DNA of 64,000 bases, from contig CM022670.1 in the NCBI GenBank assembly GCA_012295275.1, positions 11,917,083 through 11,981,082 on the forward strand. Direction: 5' to 3'. The notes under the pieces were generated by a model, which searched no databases, was not told the origin of the DNA, and saw only the letters and a program-made list of their open reading frames with translations. A program made the position numbers and the translations under genes. The stretch is from Chrysomallon squamiferum (lineage: Eukaryota; Mollusca; Gastropoda; Neomphalida; Peltospiridae). Numbering within the stretch: the first letter of the stretch is position 1; each line of letters starts with the position of its first letter. This document shows positions 50,101 through 63,748 of this stretch, piece after piece.

Positions 50101-52151
50101 ATATCTACTGTATTTCATGGCTGAAGATATCTGACATTTTCTCTGGCTGTCTTTGCTAATGGTCTTGGTTCTTTATGGGATTCCAATACTGGTTCAAGGA
50201 CAGGCTATATAACTCAGTTTGTCATTAGGGTTTATGAGTTTGAAGGATCAACCCTGCTCACCAAAGATTTTGGTCTGTTTTGCTGTTCTAGCCAAAATAT
50301 CACAAGGAATTTATTTCTTGATCATGGTATGAATTTTACTGATTTTCTGGGGGGAAAAAGAAGAAAGAAAAAAAAAAAGAAGAAAGAAAAAAGTTCCTTT
50401 GTAAAGCATGATGTTGCAGAAGCATGAATAATTTTGATACAAAACACGTGCTGAAACCTAATTAACACTTTTTGTCAAATTAATTGAATTTTTATTTTTG
50501 TTTTTTTTCCAAGATGTGAAGTTTATAAAAACTATTTTTCTTAACTACAAATGTCTGAAAGGAAGGGAGCAAAGTTTTATTTAACAATAATAACAACAAC
50601 GATATTTCTATGGCAGTGACAAATCATATAGTGTGAAATGGGTCAATGTAGACACTGAAAAGCAATTTTATATCAAAAAAAATTTAAAAAAAGATTAAAT
50701 TAAAAAATAAAAAAAAGTTAATAAAAAATAATAATAATAATAATAATAAATAAGTAAATAAAAAAATAATTAATCTAAGGTTAAGGATAATACAGAAAAT
50801 TGTAGCTCATACCAACTGCCAGACATTTTTTTTTTTAATTATTAGTAACAAATCTTTTTAACTAGCATTTGTAAGAGTATGCATTTATTTCTATTTTGTT
50901 CTGTGTCTGCATTTTATGCATAGCCTCTGTATGTGTATGCGAGCATGAATGCATATGTGTGTGTGTGTATGTCTGAATGTGCTCAGTGCATGTATGTCAA
51001 TGCACATCAAAAAATAATTGTGAAATGATAAAAGATTATTATAGTTCAGATTGTAATTGGACAATACCTGTGGGAATCAAACCAGACAAGTAAATGCCTT
51101 CCAACCATCTCAAGAGCTTTGTTACATATACAATTACTTCTTTCCTTAGCTGTGAGGTATAATTTACATGGCTTGTGTTTTTGTTTGGGTTACAGTGATT
51201 CCTGTAACAACCAGAATTTGATTGATCTCTGTTTTTGTTTCACATTTCAGGCATTTTTTGTTAATAGCCCCTCTCTCATCAGATTTAGTGAATGACAGAA
51301 AATGTTTTTCAGCTCATTTCATTTCTTTCACTCTATCTCTCTATCCTGTCTCTTTCTATCTCTCTCTATCTCTCTCTCACTCGCACACACACACACACAC
51401 ATGAACACACATTTTTAAAATTATAATATATAGATGTATATATATCACAATCTTGCTTTCTTTTTCTTTACAAATTTCTGTTTCTTTCCTCTTACATTAT
51501 ATTTCTTCTTTCCTTTAATTTCTGTTTGTATTTGTATACATTTTCTCTGTTTTTCTTCTACAAGTACATTAATTGCTTTAGATAAAGCATTGATTAGAGA
51601 CTTTACTGATTAGTTTCTGCAAGTATCTGCTACAGTCTCAGACAACCATTGAGACGTCTTCTCCCATTTCTTCAACATAACTAAAAACTGTGTTATAACA
51701 AAGCAAATGTGTATTGATTTTTGTGGCTTGTGGAAGGAAATGGTTTTGTTAAAATACACTATGACACTGTAGGTGGAGAGAGAGAAAGAGAGAAAAAAAA
51801 AAAAAAAAATCAACAAGTTATTAGTTTCTGGGTGTTTTTTTTTTTTTTTTTTTACAGCATCGTGCAACAGCTTGTTCAGTACAGTTTGGAGATGAAGTAA
51901 AAATAATAAGTGTGACATTTTGTATTTAAAAATATTGCTGATAAAATTGGAATAGCTCTATTGATTGGAATGTAATGTGATTTTTTTATTTTTTATTTTT
52001 TTTTTTAGTACAGGTGTCAGTCATATTATATTATTCAGTTGATTTTTAGATTATTCAAAAAGGGTCTATATTTGGATTTAGCTGTTCCAGTTGTGTAATT
52101 ACAATATAAACTATACTGTGTTGGTTATTATAAGTGGTCAGAATGCACAGG

Positions 52152-52162
52152 TTTGTGTGTGT

Positions 52163-52245
<83 letters not shown>
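52152..52245. repeat. Long (TG)n microsatellite
   Basis: More than forty TG units, interrupted once near 52162. The Cys/Val open frames over it are artefacts. It ends about 100 bases before the likely acceptor of the KCNE-like gene. Confidence 0.97.
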
Positions 52246-52247
<2 letters not shown>

Positions 52248-52345
52248 AAACAGCAAGAGAGAGAGTCAAAAGATGTTATTTTGTCATTTTATGTCTTTAT
52301 TTTATTAATTTATTTTTATCTTGTAGTTATTATTTTATTTTTCAG

Positions 52346-52940
52346 AGACATCACTTTAAACAGAACACAGAGTATATCAGAATGATCCAGTCATGACTCT
52401 GCTGTTTCCCAGTTGAGACAAATCAAAAGAAGACTTGGAACAAAGTAAGAGAAATCTGGTGATTGTTTGCAAGTGTCCGGAGAAAGAGAGAAATGTAAAT
52501 AACACAGTGTGGACTGTGACATCAAGATGACAGATAATCTTGGACTGTGACTTCTGGTTGACTGTGTGAGGATGGTGTAAAGTCTGGTGAAATGGAAAAA
52601 TAGATTTTTAATATACAGTTATCTGAAAGGTGTCAAAGGAGTTGTTAGATAAGCATGTTCAGATATATTGTGTAAAAATATTAAATCTATTGATACTATT
52701 CACATATAATGTGAACATATAAGAAGCTTCAGGCAGCTATTCAGGTCAGCTAGAAGATATAAAAAAAAAAGAAATAAAAAAAATATTGAGATATATTATG
52801 TAGCTGCTGCCTGTGCCATTTTGTTTTGATAGTTTAACAAGTGATTGTTATAAAATGTGGGTCATTTTTCCAAGTGTCATTTGTGTTACAGTGTTATTAT
52901 CTTGACACCAGAGTTTTTGTAATCCAGACTTTTACTCATC
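52346..52940 (+). other. Probable 5' UTR of the KCNE-like gene
   Basis: TTATTTTATTTTTCAG ending at 52345 is a good splice acceptor, and the next 595 bases hold no acceptor of similar quality before the start codon. A four-codon upstream open frame (ATGATCCAGTCATGA) sits at 52383-52397. The upstream non-coding exon and the promoter were not located. Confidence 0.4.
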
Positions 52941-53402
52941 ATGAAACTTGTTCAGCCTCTGTTTGGAAGCAACATGACAAACATGACTTCCATGTCAGGA
53001 CTGACCATGGTCAACCTACTGGAAGTGGTCACTCCAACCACACTGGACAACTCTTCACTGCCGACAAGCAGACCTGGTAGGACGTCCCTCAACGCTCTCA
53101 TGTACATCGTTGTCGTTCTTTTCTTCTACTCATTCAGCCTCATCATTCTGATGGTGAAGTACGTGAGAAGGGAGAAAGAGGAAGCCAATTTGAGACACTA
53201 TTACCAGGAATTCGTGTCCCGAGAAAGATTCCGTTCAGCTCTGTTCCAGAACAAAATTTACATGGAGAGTTTATTAAGGAAACAGAAACTGTGTGAAATG
53301 CAGGAGCAGAATGGAAACAAAATATACTGTAGTGGTAGTCTGTTGAAAGAGGACTCTGTTGTGGAAAAGCTATTGACTAACAGGAATGAAACAATTGTAT
53401 GA
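52941..53402 (+). CDS. KCNE-like single-pass membrane protein
   Basis: Complete intronless frame of 153 residues. There is no signal peptide. The N-terminal half (1-48) has N-glycosylation sequons at Asn11, Asn14 and Asn37, followed by one transmembrane helix (about 51-72, core LNALMYIVVVLFFYSFSLII) and then KYVRREKEEANLRHYY and a basic cytoplasmic tail. This is the layout of KCNE (MinK/MiRP) potassium-channel beta subunits: a small type III protein with N-terminal sequons, a helix written L-AL-Y---L-FF--F, a basic stop-transfer segment starting Y-R, and coding sequence in one exon. In that family the helix lies beside voltage-gated potassium channels and tunes gating. Similarity was judged by eye and covers only about 40 residues, so another small membrane protein family remains possible. 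The start chosen is the first ATG; Met12, Met15, Met18 and Met23 are in-frame alternatives. Confidence 0.7.
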   Translation: MKLVQPLFGSNMTNMTSMSGLTMVNLLEVVTPTTLDNSSLPTSRPGRTSLNALMYIVVVLFFYSFSLIILMVKYVRREKEEANLRHYYQEFVSRERFRSALFQNKIYMESLLRKQKLCEMQEQNGNKIYCSGSLLKEDSVVEKLLTNRNETIV

Positions 53403-56400
53403 GAAAAATGTATAAATAACGTGTGTAATATTGGAATCAAAAAGATTTATTTTTAAAAAAAAAGTTTAAAAATTGAAAAAAACCAAAAGAGAAAGTTTAA
53501 CAGGAGAATCTGTGGCTGAAAAATTAAGTAGTTGTTTGATTCTTAGTTAATCGTTTGGAAGAAGACAGTTAATAACTTTGTTATGAAATTCTGAATTTTA
53601 AAAAAAAAAATAAAAAAAAAATGATAAAGTAAAAGTAAAAGTAAAGGCAGTTAAATGCTGGAAAAATTACTGAAACCCAAGTTTTAAGAAATGTAACTTG
53701 TAAGAAAAAAAAAAAAGAAGATTTTTATTTAAAGAAAAAGCAATTGTTTGTCATGATTACAACATAAAGTTACTGAGTTTGTGAAAAGATAAAAATGGAA
53801 TCAAGCAGCATGAAGCAAATGTTTAAGTTTTAGTACAAACAACATGAAACAGCTGCAGGAAGCTGGATTATGGATTTGAAGAGAGAGAAGTCACAGGAAT
53901 ACAAAATAAATTTGTTTAAAAAAAAACAGTAGTCACCTTAATAAGGTGAAAAAAGAAATTATATCTAACATTCATTTCTGTTTGAACTGAAATGTGCTAA
54001 AGGGGACAGAATAAGGATTAGTAGATGGGAAAAAAGTTATTGAAAGTAATCAGTGATAAGAGCATCTGAAAAAAAGAATGTTATTTTCTGATGTGTAACT
54101 GAATAACTTAAAAGGTTTAACTGAACTGCTTCATTCTAAAAGCCAAAAAAAAAATTTGTAAAGAAACTGGGGATGTCAAAACATGAGTTAAAAGGCAAGC
54201 TTGTTGAACAGAGAAAATAAAAAATAGTAAAAAAAAAAATTATTGGTTTTTATTTTCATTTTTCCTTGAAAAAGAAAAAAAAAATCTAATTCCTTTTAAA
54301 ATTTATTTTTGAGAGCTTTTACATTTATTATTGTTTTGTTGATTGTCTTTTTTTTTCTTTTTTTTTTTTTTAGATATTTTAAATCTAAGAAAATCAATGG
54401 CCTTTCTAGATTTAATCATGGTTGCTTTTTTCTGCCTACATTAATCAATTAAAAACAATAAAGGAACAATCACAAACACTGAATTAAATATAACCACTTT
54501 CTGATTTAACTTGTCACGAGATGAACACAACTACGCAAAAATCTTAAATCTATAAAAGCCTCAACTCATTAAAAATTAGTATCACTGGCAAAACAAAATT
54601 TATTTTATTTTATTGCCTGGTTATTTTGGTACATCATTTTCCTTGAGAAAAAAACCCAAACAAAAATACACCCCAAAAATACAATCTGTTTAGTGCATCT
54701 TTGAAGAAAATAAAAATAAAAAGCACCAAGCAATAAACATTAATGTTATCGGTTGCTGGGAAACAAACAAACATTATTATGATAAAATGATATTTTATTT
54801 TCACTACAAAGTTTTATCAGATTCTATTTTTTACACATTAATTGGGTTGTCGAGCCAGTTAATTTCCTGAACGTAAGTATTCTGATTAATAATTTGGTGA
54901 GTTAATCAGTTTCATTAAATAACAAAGAGAACTGTTTCAGGCATTTTAGATATTCATTTCTTTCTTGTTAATTGTCTTGTCGTGGCTGACTGAATGAATG
55001 ATTTGTCTGCAGACAATGAAATCCTGGACTCATCAGTGCACTTAGTATCTGTTATAATACTAAGAAACAATTTTTAAATAAAAGATAACTGTCATCATCA
55101 CTCTTTTTGTATGCACCTGCTCAAAAAATGTGAAAATACATGCCATTCTATCTCTTAGATAATTTTATAAGATTATGGTCGTGTATCTGAAATATATTAG
55201 CAAGTAAAAACATTTTTTTTAAAAAGAACAATTTGTGATATATATGTGTAAGAGATAAGCTGTAAATTTGAATGATGAAAAATGTTAAAGACAGTTTGAA
55301 ATGTAAGTAAATTTATATTAAAAAATGTAAGAAAAACAGTTTGTGCAAAGTACAAGGCAGTAATTTTGCATGAATTTTTAAGAATGTTCAGGTATTTGTG
55401 TGAAATGTGAACTGTAAATCTGTATGAAACCTCTCTTTAATTCCAGCTGAAAGATATATCGAAAACTTTTGTTTAGAAAGATAAGACAAAATTTGCTGTT
55501 CCAATTCAGTTCTCACTAAGATTTTTAAGTTTTCCAAATAAAAACCATTAACCATTGTGTATTATCCAGAAAGTAAAAAACCCAATAATTTAATAACATA
55601 GATTTTATATTTTCTACTATCTCTGGATGTACATGTTGTCTTACTATTCTTATAAACACACAAATCAGGAGATAAAGAAATCTTATTTTCTAGACAGCTT
55701 AATCAAGATCTAAACGGAGAACTAATGTCTGGAAATACTCTTTAATAAAGGAAAATTAGTTTTAGTTCCAAAACTTTCACATCCATCAGTTTTTCATCAA
55801 ACAACGAATCCTTGTTTAAAAAAATAAAACGTTCTGGTTTAGTCGAGCTAATGGTGTTGTAAGCAGTGTTTGTAGACAGATTAATGTTTTCTTTTAGGGT
55901 TCAATTGGCCAATTTGAAATGTTAATTACAAATCAATACAATGCTGCAGACTATTTCTGTGAACTGGCAGTTCAGCTCTTCGTATGCAGCACCCATCAAA
56001 ATTCTGTATTAAATCCCATGTTTATTAACACTGTCCATTCTACAGGAACACAGAATTACCTTCTGTTAATTTAAAAGAAGAGAAATAACAATCTTTTAAC
56101 CTTTTGAACCAGTTTAACATTCGTCTTAACTCATGGTTTTTAATTTATTTTTAAATCACATTACAATAAGAGAACAAAACATTTGTGTACATTTTAACTT
56201 GTGAAATCATTTAAAATCTAGGATCTGGAAACAAAATTTAGTAGATACAATTTAAATTAAATTTTGTTTCTCTTTCTGTAAATTAAATCAACAGGTGTCA
56301 GGTGCTAGATAAATATACTGGCACAACCACTCGCAAAGAAGCAATTATTTTTCAACAACATGCAGATAAATCAGTCGCATCTTCACATCATCTTTTATCA

Positions 56401-57524
56401 TTACCGGTTTAATCCAATATAGTAACAGGTGCGTAGCTTACCCGCAGGTGTTGCCATTTTCATTAAAATTGGCTTATATTTTTCATTTAATGGACATAAT
56501 AGTTTCCTCTCTTGCCATTAACCTAATAAAAAAAATCTATAGCTATGAAGACTTGCTCATAAATGGAGATAATGAGCAGTGAACTGAAGTTATATATTCC
56601 TAGGGTCAATTCTCCACACATCAACCAAGTCATTTCCTGTTATAGCGTCATCCAAGACTGGTCTTACAAAGGCTGCGGATCTTAAGGTGTATGTGAAATA
56701 TTTGAAGCAGAGAGAAGCTGTGAGAATCCTTTTTTTTTTTTTTTTTTAATGTCTTCCTTGCACAAAAACTGTTTCTCTTATCTATTAATATTTAATATTA
56801 AAAAAAAAAAGTAACTGAACATTTCTTTTTTATTCATTTCATACAGAATTTAAAATCCCAGATTAATGAGGCCGTTAAATTTATACACTGTCTGCACAAT
56901 ATTAAAGTGGTTCCACACACTTTCAAAATCAACAGGTATGATTTTAAAGTAGGTCCAACCAACAAAGCAATGACTGACTCTTGTTCAAGCATTTTATTAA
57001 GATTGTATTTTATATTACATATTTCATAAAAAGATGAATAAAACCATGAGTGAAAATGTTTACAACAGTTAAAAAAGCACAAAATGCATTATGTAAGCTA
57101 AAATATACATGCTTATGAGACGTGATTATGGTTGTATGAAAAACTATTTGTAAACTAAGACAGATTTCCAAATACAGAAATGTGATGTCAACAGTTTCGA
57201 ACTGGGTTCCTCAACTTTCTCCCTTGACTTCATCAAAATGTTTATCTCCATTTCTTTTTATTGGGTTTCATAAAATAATGTGAGTTAAAAAAATTTGTAA
57301 AATGTAAAACAACATGGTATTCAGTTTTTATATTAAAAGGGTAAAAAAAACAACCCCAAAACCCCACAAAATAAAAAAGAAAGCAAACCCCAGTATTTGT
57401 AAAGTTTACTAATATGTTTATTCGTGTGTATATATATATATAAGTAATAGTTATTTTATGCAAAATTAATGTTTGTAGATACAAGTAATTCATTAATATA
57501 ATAACTATGTACCAAACATAGATA
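53403..57524. other. Convergent intergenic region between KCNE-like and DEK
   Basis: No gene is supported. The first part is A-rich on the + strand and is probably the KCNE-like 3' UTR. Two long stretches, about 54830-55060 and 55680-56700, are of higher complexity with repeated TTAAT/ATTAA motifs but no exon. The rest is A/T-rich with poly-T at 56731-56748. Confidence 0.65.
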
Positions 57525-58989
57525 TTATTCTTTTTCTACTTCTTCCTCCACCAAAGAATTTGCAATCTATCAGAGAAGAAACAAATCAGAATCAAATCAT
57601 ATCTCTTCTCATTTTCTCCATCTAGGTAAAAACAGGGTTTAAAAAAATAAAAATAAATAAAACTTTAAAAAAAAAGGGAAAAATACTATTTTCATGAGAT
57701 TTAACTTGCTTTATAAACAGAATCTGTTCACAATGTTAATAAATGTTTATATAACAACATTTACTATGGATTTATTCATTTTAATAATCACCATCTCAAA
57801 ACTGGTTTAGAAATTCAGTTTTCTCAAACAAATGTTGTTATCATCTATTACAACTATATGTTGTACAACAAAATTTTAAAAAAATAACAAAAACAAAAAA
57901 AAAACGAAAGAAAAATACCATCATGTACAAATCAGTACAGCTGGTGAAGTTTTGAAAATAAATGCATTTATTTACTTTAGAGAATAGATTATTTTTAAAA
58001 ATCTGTCTGGAAAATAATATAAAAAGAAAAAAAAAAAGAAAAGAGAAAACTTTATATAATAAACCATTATATAAAATATTATAATGCGAATAAAACAGGA
58101 GGCTTGATGTAAAGTGTGTAAATTTATTTATCAAGTTTCTTTCTTTCTTTTCTTGTAAAATCTGATCCAAAACATACACGTACAAAATAAATGCATGTAC
58201 GATGGAACCCAGTTTATACAAAAACTACAGGACTGAGTAGATCTCAAAAACTTTCATCTGTACAAACTCCAAAGCCATCAGCTTTTATTTAGTTTTTTAA
58301 AAAAAAAACGTTATTCAACATTACAGAACAAACTGCACACGCATCTAAAACATGTCTGCACATTATGCATCAGACCCAATGAAAAGCAGAGTTAAGTAAA
58401 AACTGCCTTAAAAACTGGTTTAAGAATGTCTCTCCTACATTTGTCTGCTGCGATGAACAACAATGAAAATTCATTTCTGGTCTCATATAAACAATGAATA
58501 TTAATTTTACACGCTAATGTCTTTTTATTCTCATTTACAAGCACTATCAAGTGAAATTATGAATTACAAAAATATCTATGACATGGAAATTTTAAAAATG
58601 ATTTTTTTTTTTTTTTTTTTTTTAAAAATGTAAACATTAGCCTATAAAATGAACTATTTACATAAATATGTAAAAAAAAATGCAGTGGAGGTAACAAGAG
58701 AAATCCTTAAAACTTTCACTGAACGATACGAACCCATCATATATCTCATAACAAACAACGTTACCAATGTTTGCTCAATAAAAATGATAGTAAAATGTTC
58801 TACATTTTATCTGTTTTATTTTTACTGTATCAGTTTCCAATTTTTTTATTATTTGACCAAATAATAATAATAATAATAATAGTAATAATAATGATACTAA
58901 AAACATGTGAAACACAAAAAAACAGCAATTTGTTGTATATATTTAACTGGAAAATAAATTTTAATTCTCATATCTCCTGGAATGATATA

Positions 58990-59020
<31 letters not shown>

Positions 59021-59276
59021 TTTAAAATGGTTTATGCAAATGAAAATTTCTGTACATTGACTGATGTAAAGTGATATAAAATTGATATTTCAGTAAAATG
59101 GCTGACGTGGTTTTAGATGCGTGAACCTGTATTAAATACACCTGATGACTACTACATCTGTAATGTTTTCAGCAACACAAAAGGTCATTTAGCTGTCTGT
59201 CTTTCAGTCCAGTTGTTTAAATATTTCCTTGTTTGTGATTAGACTGGAATATTTTCAGGAAATTATCTAAAAAAAA

Positions 59277-59307
<31 letters not shown>

Positions 59308-62300
59308 GAAATAAATAAAAATAATTATAAAATAATTTTAAAAAGAAATACAAAACAAAAAGGAAATAATAATAATAATAAACTTTAAAAAATAAGATTA
59401 TGAAAATGAAATCGTAAAGAACTCTGACATTAATATGTAAGTAGTGGCAGCTGTATCAAAGATTAGTCTAAACAAATCAACAAACTCCTGGAAAAATGTT
59501 AAATAAAATAGGCAGTGCGTCAACATACCTGTTTAACTGTATTTTTAATAAATTCTTTTCTATCCGTCAAATCAAAATCTGGGTATTTTCCATAGACCTA
59601 GAAGAATAAAAATACATTAAACTGAGTCAATAAAAATGTCTAAAACGTTAAACATCAAACTCATTATTCTGTTATTATCAGCATAGAAATTTAAAATCTA
59701 AATCATAACAGAGTACAGAAGACTTGAATAATGAACCAACACAGAAAATAAATTCTGAATAAGGAATATTCAGTTGTACTTAACAATTTTAAATTTTAAT
59801 TCACTTTTTTTTGAAATTAAGTTATTTAGTTTGTTTTTTCAGAATTTACCTGTGATTTTACTAAAAAGACTTTGAATTTAAATGGATAGAAATAGACAAT
59901 CTTTAAACGATTTTTAAACCTGAAAATTAGTTTCACAATTTGTACTGTTACTAAAAAGAAATTTTAACAAAACTTTAATTATCCATTTCAAACAACTTTC
60001 TTTCTCTTTCTATATATTTCTCTGGTTTTTTTGGGGGGGGTTTTAATCTCAACTAAAACAATGAAAACGAGATTATTACCTGTTTGACAACAGTTTTCAT
60101 TGTAACTTGTTCTAAATCAGCACCATCTAAAATTTTCTTTATCAGATCCTTCAGTTCATCATTCTGAAAACAAAATGCCAAGTATTATTTTAATAATCCA
60201 ATACACAAAATATTAACTATGGCCACTAAGTATTTTCATCAAACATTTTTTTTTTAATCATTTTAAATATTGAAATGATAACAAGAAAGAATCAAATAAT
60301 GATGTGAATATAAACTGAAGCCTGTACTAACCAGACTTAGTAAAACTTACCCCTGGGGCTTCCTTCCTCTTCTTCACGAGAGGCTCATCCTCCTCAGAAC
60401 TGTCATCATCAGCAGCTGATAAAAAGAATGAATGAAATTAAAAATTATTAAAATTATTAAAAAAAAAAAATCCAAAATAAAATCAACCAATCCCTAAATA
60501 AGATAGCAGTGGGCAGAACATTTAAAACCAAAAGTAACATGCCTAATGTCATTTAAATGTTTAACAAATCTAAAATGTATCTAGATAGAAATAAATGAAC
60601 ATTTAAAAGGATCACGTTTTGTTTTTTTCTTTCTTTTTTTTAACATTTAAAACAACAGATTTATTAATTTTAAAATATTTTGATAATGACTGTATTCATC
60701 CACATCACGAGAATTAAAAAGTACAAGGACAATACTAAAAAGAAATGCTAAAATATATTTTATAATAAAATCGTATTCGACAAGAATACCGATGGTATAA
60801 AAAAGCAAAAAAAGAGGAAAATTTCATAAAAAAATTAAAAAAAGCATTGTGGCTAGTTTCAAAATTTTTAACTCTTTCATGTGCAACTTTTTAATAAAAA
60901 AATAAACTAATTACAGAACTGTTTCCAAAGAGAAATTTGTCACATTGCTTGAAATTATCAGATTTAACACCTTTTTACTGTATGGTATAGTTTTTGGGGT
61001 GTTCCTAGAAAAACTTTATTACCATACAATGTGCAAAAATTCAAATTGTTTTCATTTTCTTCTTGACTTTTTGATAATACTTTAAATAAAAACATCAGTC
61101 AGAAATATACTTGTATGATCTGGTTCCTTCATAATCAAGGCAGATAACTACTGTGAATACTATGATTACCTTTATGTTAATGCTCTGTTCAAATTAATGT
61201 AACTTAATCTGAATATGGTCATTTTACTCAATCACCCTATTAATATAAAATTTATTTATTTATTAATAACATACCATGTTTCTTTTTTTCTGCTTTATCT
61301 TTTCTTGCAGGTTTGTCTTTCTTTGAGTCTTTTTTGCCTTCTTTCTTGCTCTCTTTTTTGGCGTCTTTCTTTGTTTCCTTTGGATTATGCTTTGTCTTTT
61401 TGGTTGGTTTTTCTTCTTTTTTTTGAGATTTCTTCGGGGATTGTTTGTCCAATTTTTTCTTCTTTTTTGGAGGCTAAAATGATTTGATTCATTTATTGTT
61501 TCTTCTTCTTTTATTAAAGTAAATATCAATTCTCTTATTAGTGCCAAACATTTTGCTTGACAATGTTATAATATTGCAAGTTGCAATTACTTAAGGTTAA
61601 CAAATATGTACTGTACATTAAATAAATAAAAAATAAAAAGTATTTTGACCTAACAGTCCTAAAATGAGAACATTACAAGATTTTTAATGTTATACTTAAC
61701 AAAAACAACTATGATTTTAATTTTTAAAATTATCCTCACATATATAAAAACATTAAAAAAAAAGTCATATTCTAAATTCTGTCAAACTACCTCTGGTTCT
61801 TCCTCTTCATCTGATGCCTCTTCTTCTTCTTCTTCTTCCTCCTCCCCTTGAGCTCCTCCCTCCTCCTCCTCACTCCCTTCCTCCTGTTCACTTTCTTCTT
61901 CTTCATTTTCATCTTCTTCTGAGGTCACGTTCTTTTTTGATGGTTTAGACTTTGCATCTTTCTGTGCAAGTCTCCTCCTCTCTTCCATTTCCTTTCTGGT
62001 TGCACCTGTTACAATTATTTAACATTTTACATGCATTAAAACCTGACTGAAAATCAAATCGCCAAGGTAACTGTCACTTGAAGTATACAACATGCTTTTA
62101 AAACAGGGTTTAGATGCGAAATGTGATACAAATTTATCAGATATTTATTTCATTCATTGACAATTCCTTACACTGTGATAACACACACACTTAGCTTTAC
62201 AGCACTGTAAAACATTATGGTGTAGTTGTAAAAACAATTATGTTAATGATCTATAGTTGTCCAACCTAGATGTAATAAAACAATCTCATGATAAAAAACG

Positions 62301-63748
62301 TGTGAAAAGTAAAATTTGTAAGAATGATATGATCTGAATGTTAATGGACAGTTTCGTCAATTTAAGATTAGCATCTGTTTTTGTTTGTTAGTTTGGTCTT
62401 GTCAAAGAAGTTACGAACAATTATATTAAAACTGAAATAAGAATGATAGCATGAAATTATCAGACTATAGTGCATACATATTTTGAAATAACACCCTGCC
62501 TTAGCTAGATATGAGAAATACATTAAAACCACCTACATGTACAGTGTATGTATACACACACACGTACATACATATACATATTTAATGGTATTTTCTTTAT
62601 CATTCTTCAAGTACAGCTAGTTAATAAATCTAGGCCTTTATTTCTATAAAATGTAAATGCTTTGCCTGTCTGCACAAACTGGCATCAACAGATAATTCAG
62701 GTAACACAGATGTGAACACTCCACTTTCCATAATTTTTCCAAAACAAAAATATGAGATTTCCAAAACTGAGATTTCACTGTGAAAATCTGAGAAAGCAGA
62801 AACAAAGACCTTTTCACTGTAAATGAAAATAACTTGGTCTTGATTGTCTATACCTGCTTTATCAACTGTAATGGAGACAATAAATGTTTTATTTTTTCTA
62901 CAATGTAAATTAGAACCTTTCTGAAATGACAACTTTAAACAAAACTTTTCCACACTAATAGATGAAACACCCAATACTGAAACAAACAAATAAATATGTC
63001 TTAAAATATCAGTTTAATCTTATGAAGGTAAGAATGACCCAATTCTGTGAGACTATGCCTAGCTGCTTTGGGTCATTTAATCTTAAGAAAATAATTACAT
63101 GCATTTCTTTTACCCTCAAACCTAAATAAATGCAAAATCTAGAGAAATTAACTGTTTTATTCCTCAACTCACTGCTCTAAACATTAGCACATTCATCTGC
63201 ATTGCTTTTGCAATGATAAAAAATATTTCTTAATACCAATTTACATATATATTTTTTTTAATGAAATGATCTTTTAAAATCTAAACCAGCAATTAAACAC
63301 TATGGAATTAACTCTAAACAATATGTACATAAGCACATATAAACAAGTAATTTTTCAAAAAAAAAACACTAGTCCTTCCCCAAAAGGCTATAATATTTGG
63401 TCACTTTAGCAATGTATCTTGCCACTGAATTCAGTGATTGCAGTATATAAAATATATCCTCAGCTTTTCAGATCTACTACAGGAATGAAACATGAAGCAT
63501 GTTAAATCATTACTAATAGTAACAGTAGGATATTTTTGTTTCCTGGATTACCGGAGAGACATGTTTTCAAAATGTTACATCTCTTACGCTTCTTTCTTGG
63601 TTTTGAAGATTTCTGCTGACTGAGTTTTTTGCCCGACGCTCGAGGACACATAAGAAAATCCATTATCCGCTGAATGATGGCCTCTTTTGTTCCTGATCTT
63701 TCCACATTCAGAACCTTGCAAATGTCTTTCAAAACTGGTGTGAACATC
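57525..63748 (-). CDS. DEK: DEK chromatin protein, 3' portion (partial)
   Basis: Seven exons on the minus strand: 63748-63588, 62005-61791, 61473-61275, 60415-60351, 60163-60080, 59597-59529 and 57566-57525. The 5' exons lie beyond the right edge. The first visible exon encodes the end of the SAP/SAF-box DNA-binding region (FTPVLKDICKVLNVERSGT ... IMDFLMCPRASGK). Next come a Glu-rich acidic stretch (62005-61791), a long Lys-rich segment (61473-61275), and DDDSSEEDEPLVKKRKEAPG. The C-terminal DEK domain follows (NDELKDLIKKILDGADLEQV, then VYGKYPDFDLTDRKEFIKN). DEK binds structured DNA and chromatin and acts in DNA topology and splicing. The last exon, IANSLVEEEVEKE then TAA, is chosen because it has a good acceptor and correct phase. 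If intron retention occurred, the protein would instead end VC after KQ. Confidence 0.93.
58590..58624. repeat. Poly-T tract in the last DEK intron
   Basis: A run of about 21 T inside the 2 kb intron between the last two DEK exons. The same intron holds (AAT)n at 58861-58893 and (TA)n at 58984-59008. Confidence 0.85.

Larger units (their letters stand above)
36399..52940. other. 16.5 kb gene-poor, repeat-rich region
   Basis: No coding exon could be supported on either strand. Contents: GTF3C3 3' UTR; minisatellites at 36866-37110 and 38938-40612; triplet repeats at 37165-37400 and 43840-44100; a palindrome at 37826-38241; TTTTA/TTTA tracts at 43660-43752, 46650-46695 and 48717-48800; poly-T blocks near 42226 and 45076; (TAA)n at 47142-47195; and a long (TG)n at 52152-52245. 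Higher-complexity, less A/T-rich islands occur at about 41405-41600, 47340-47700 and 49960-50300. They may be non-coding exons, old repeats or regulatory DNA, but I see no gene in them. Confidence 0.7.

Noticed and set aside
50160-50260. GGTTCAAGGAC, a B-box-like sequence
   Set aside because: No cloverleaf or properly spaced A box could be drawn, so a tRNA or tRNA-derived element is not supported.
52091-52396. Cys-Val repeat protein
   Set aside because: It is a translation of the (TG)n microsatellite.
61263-61547. Second long basic open frame on the minus strand at the DEK Lys-rich exon
   Set aside because: It is a frame shadow of the lysine-rich DEK exon, which has the correct phase and splice sites.
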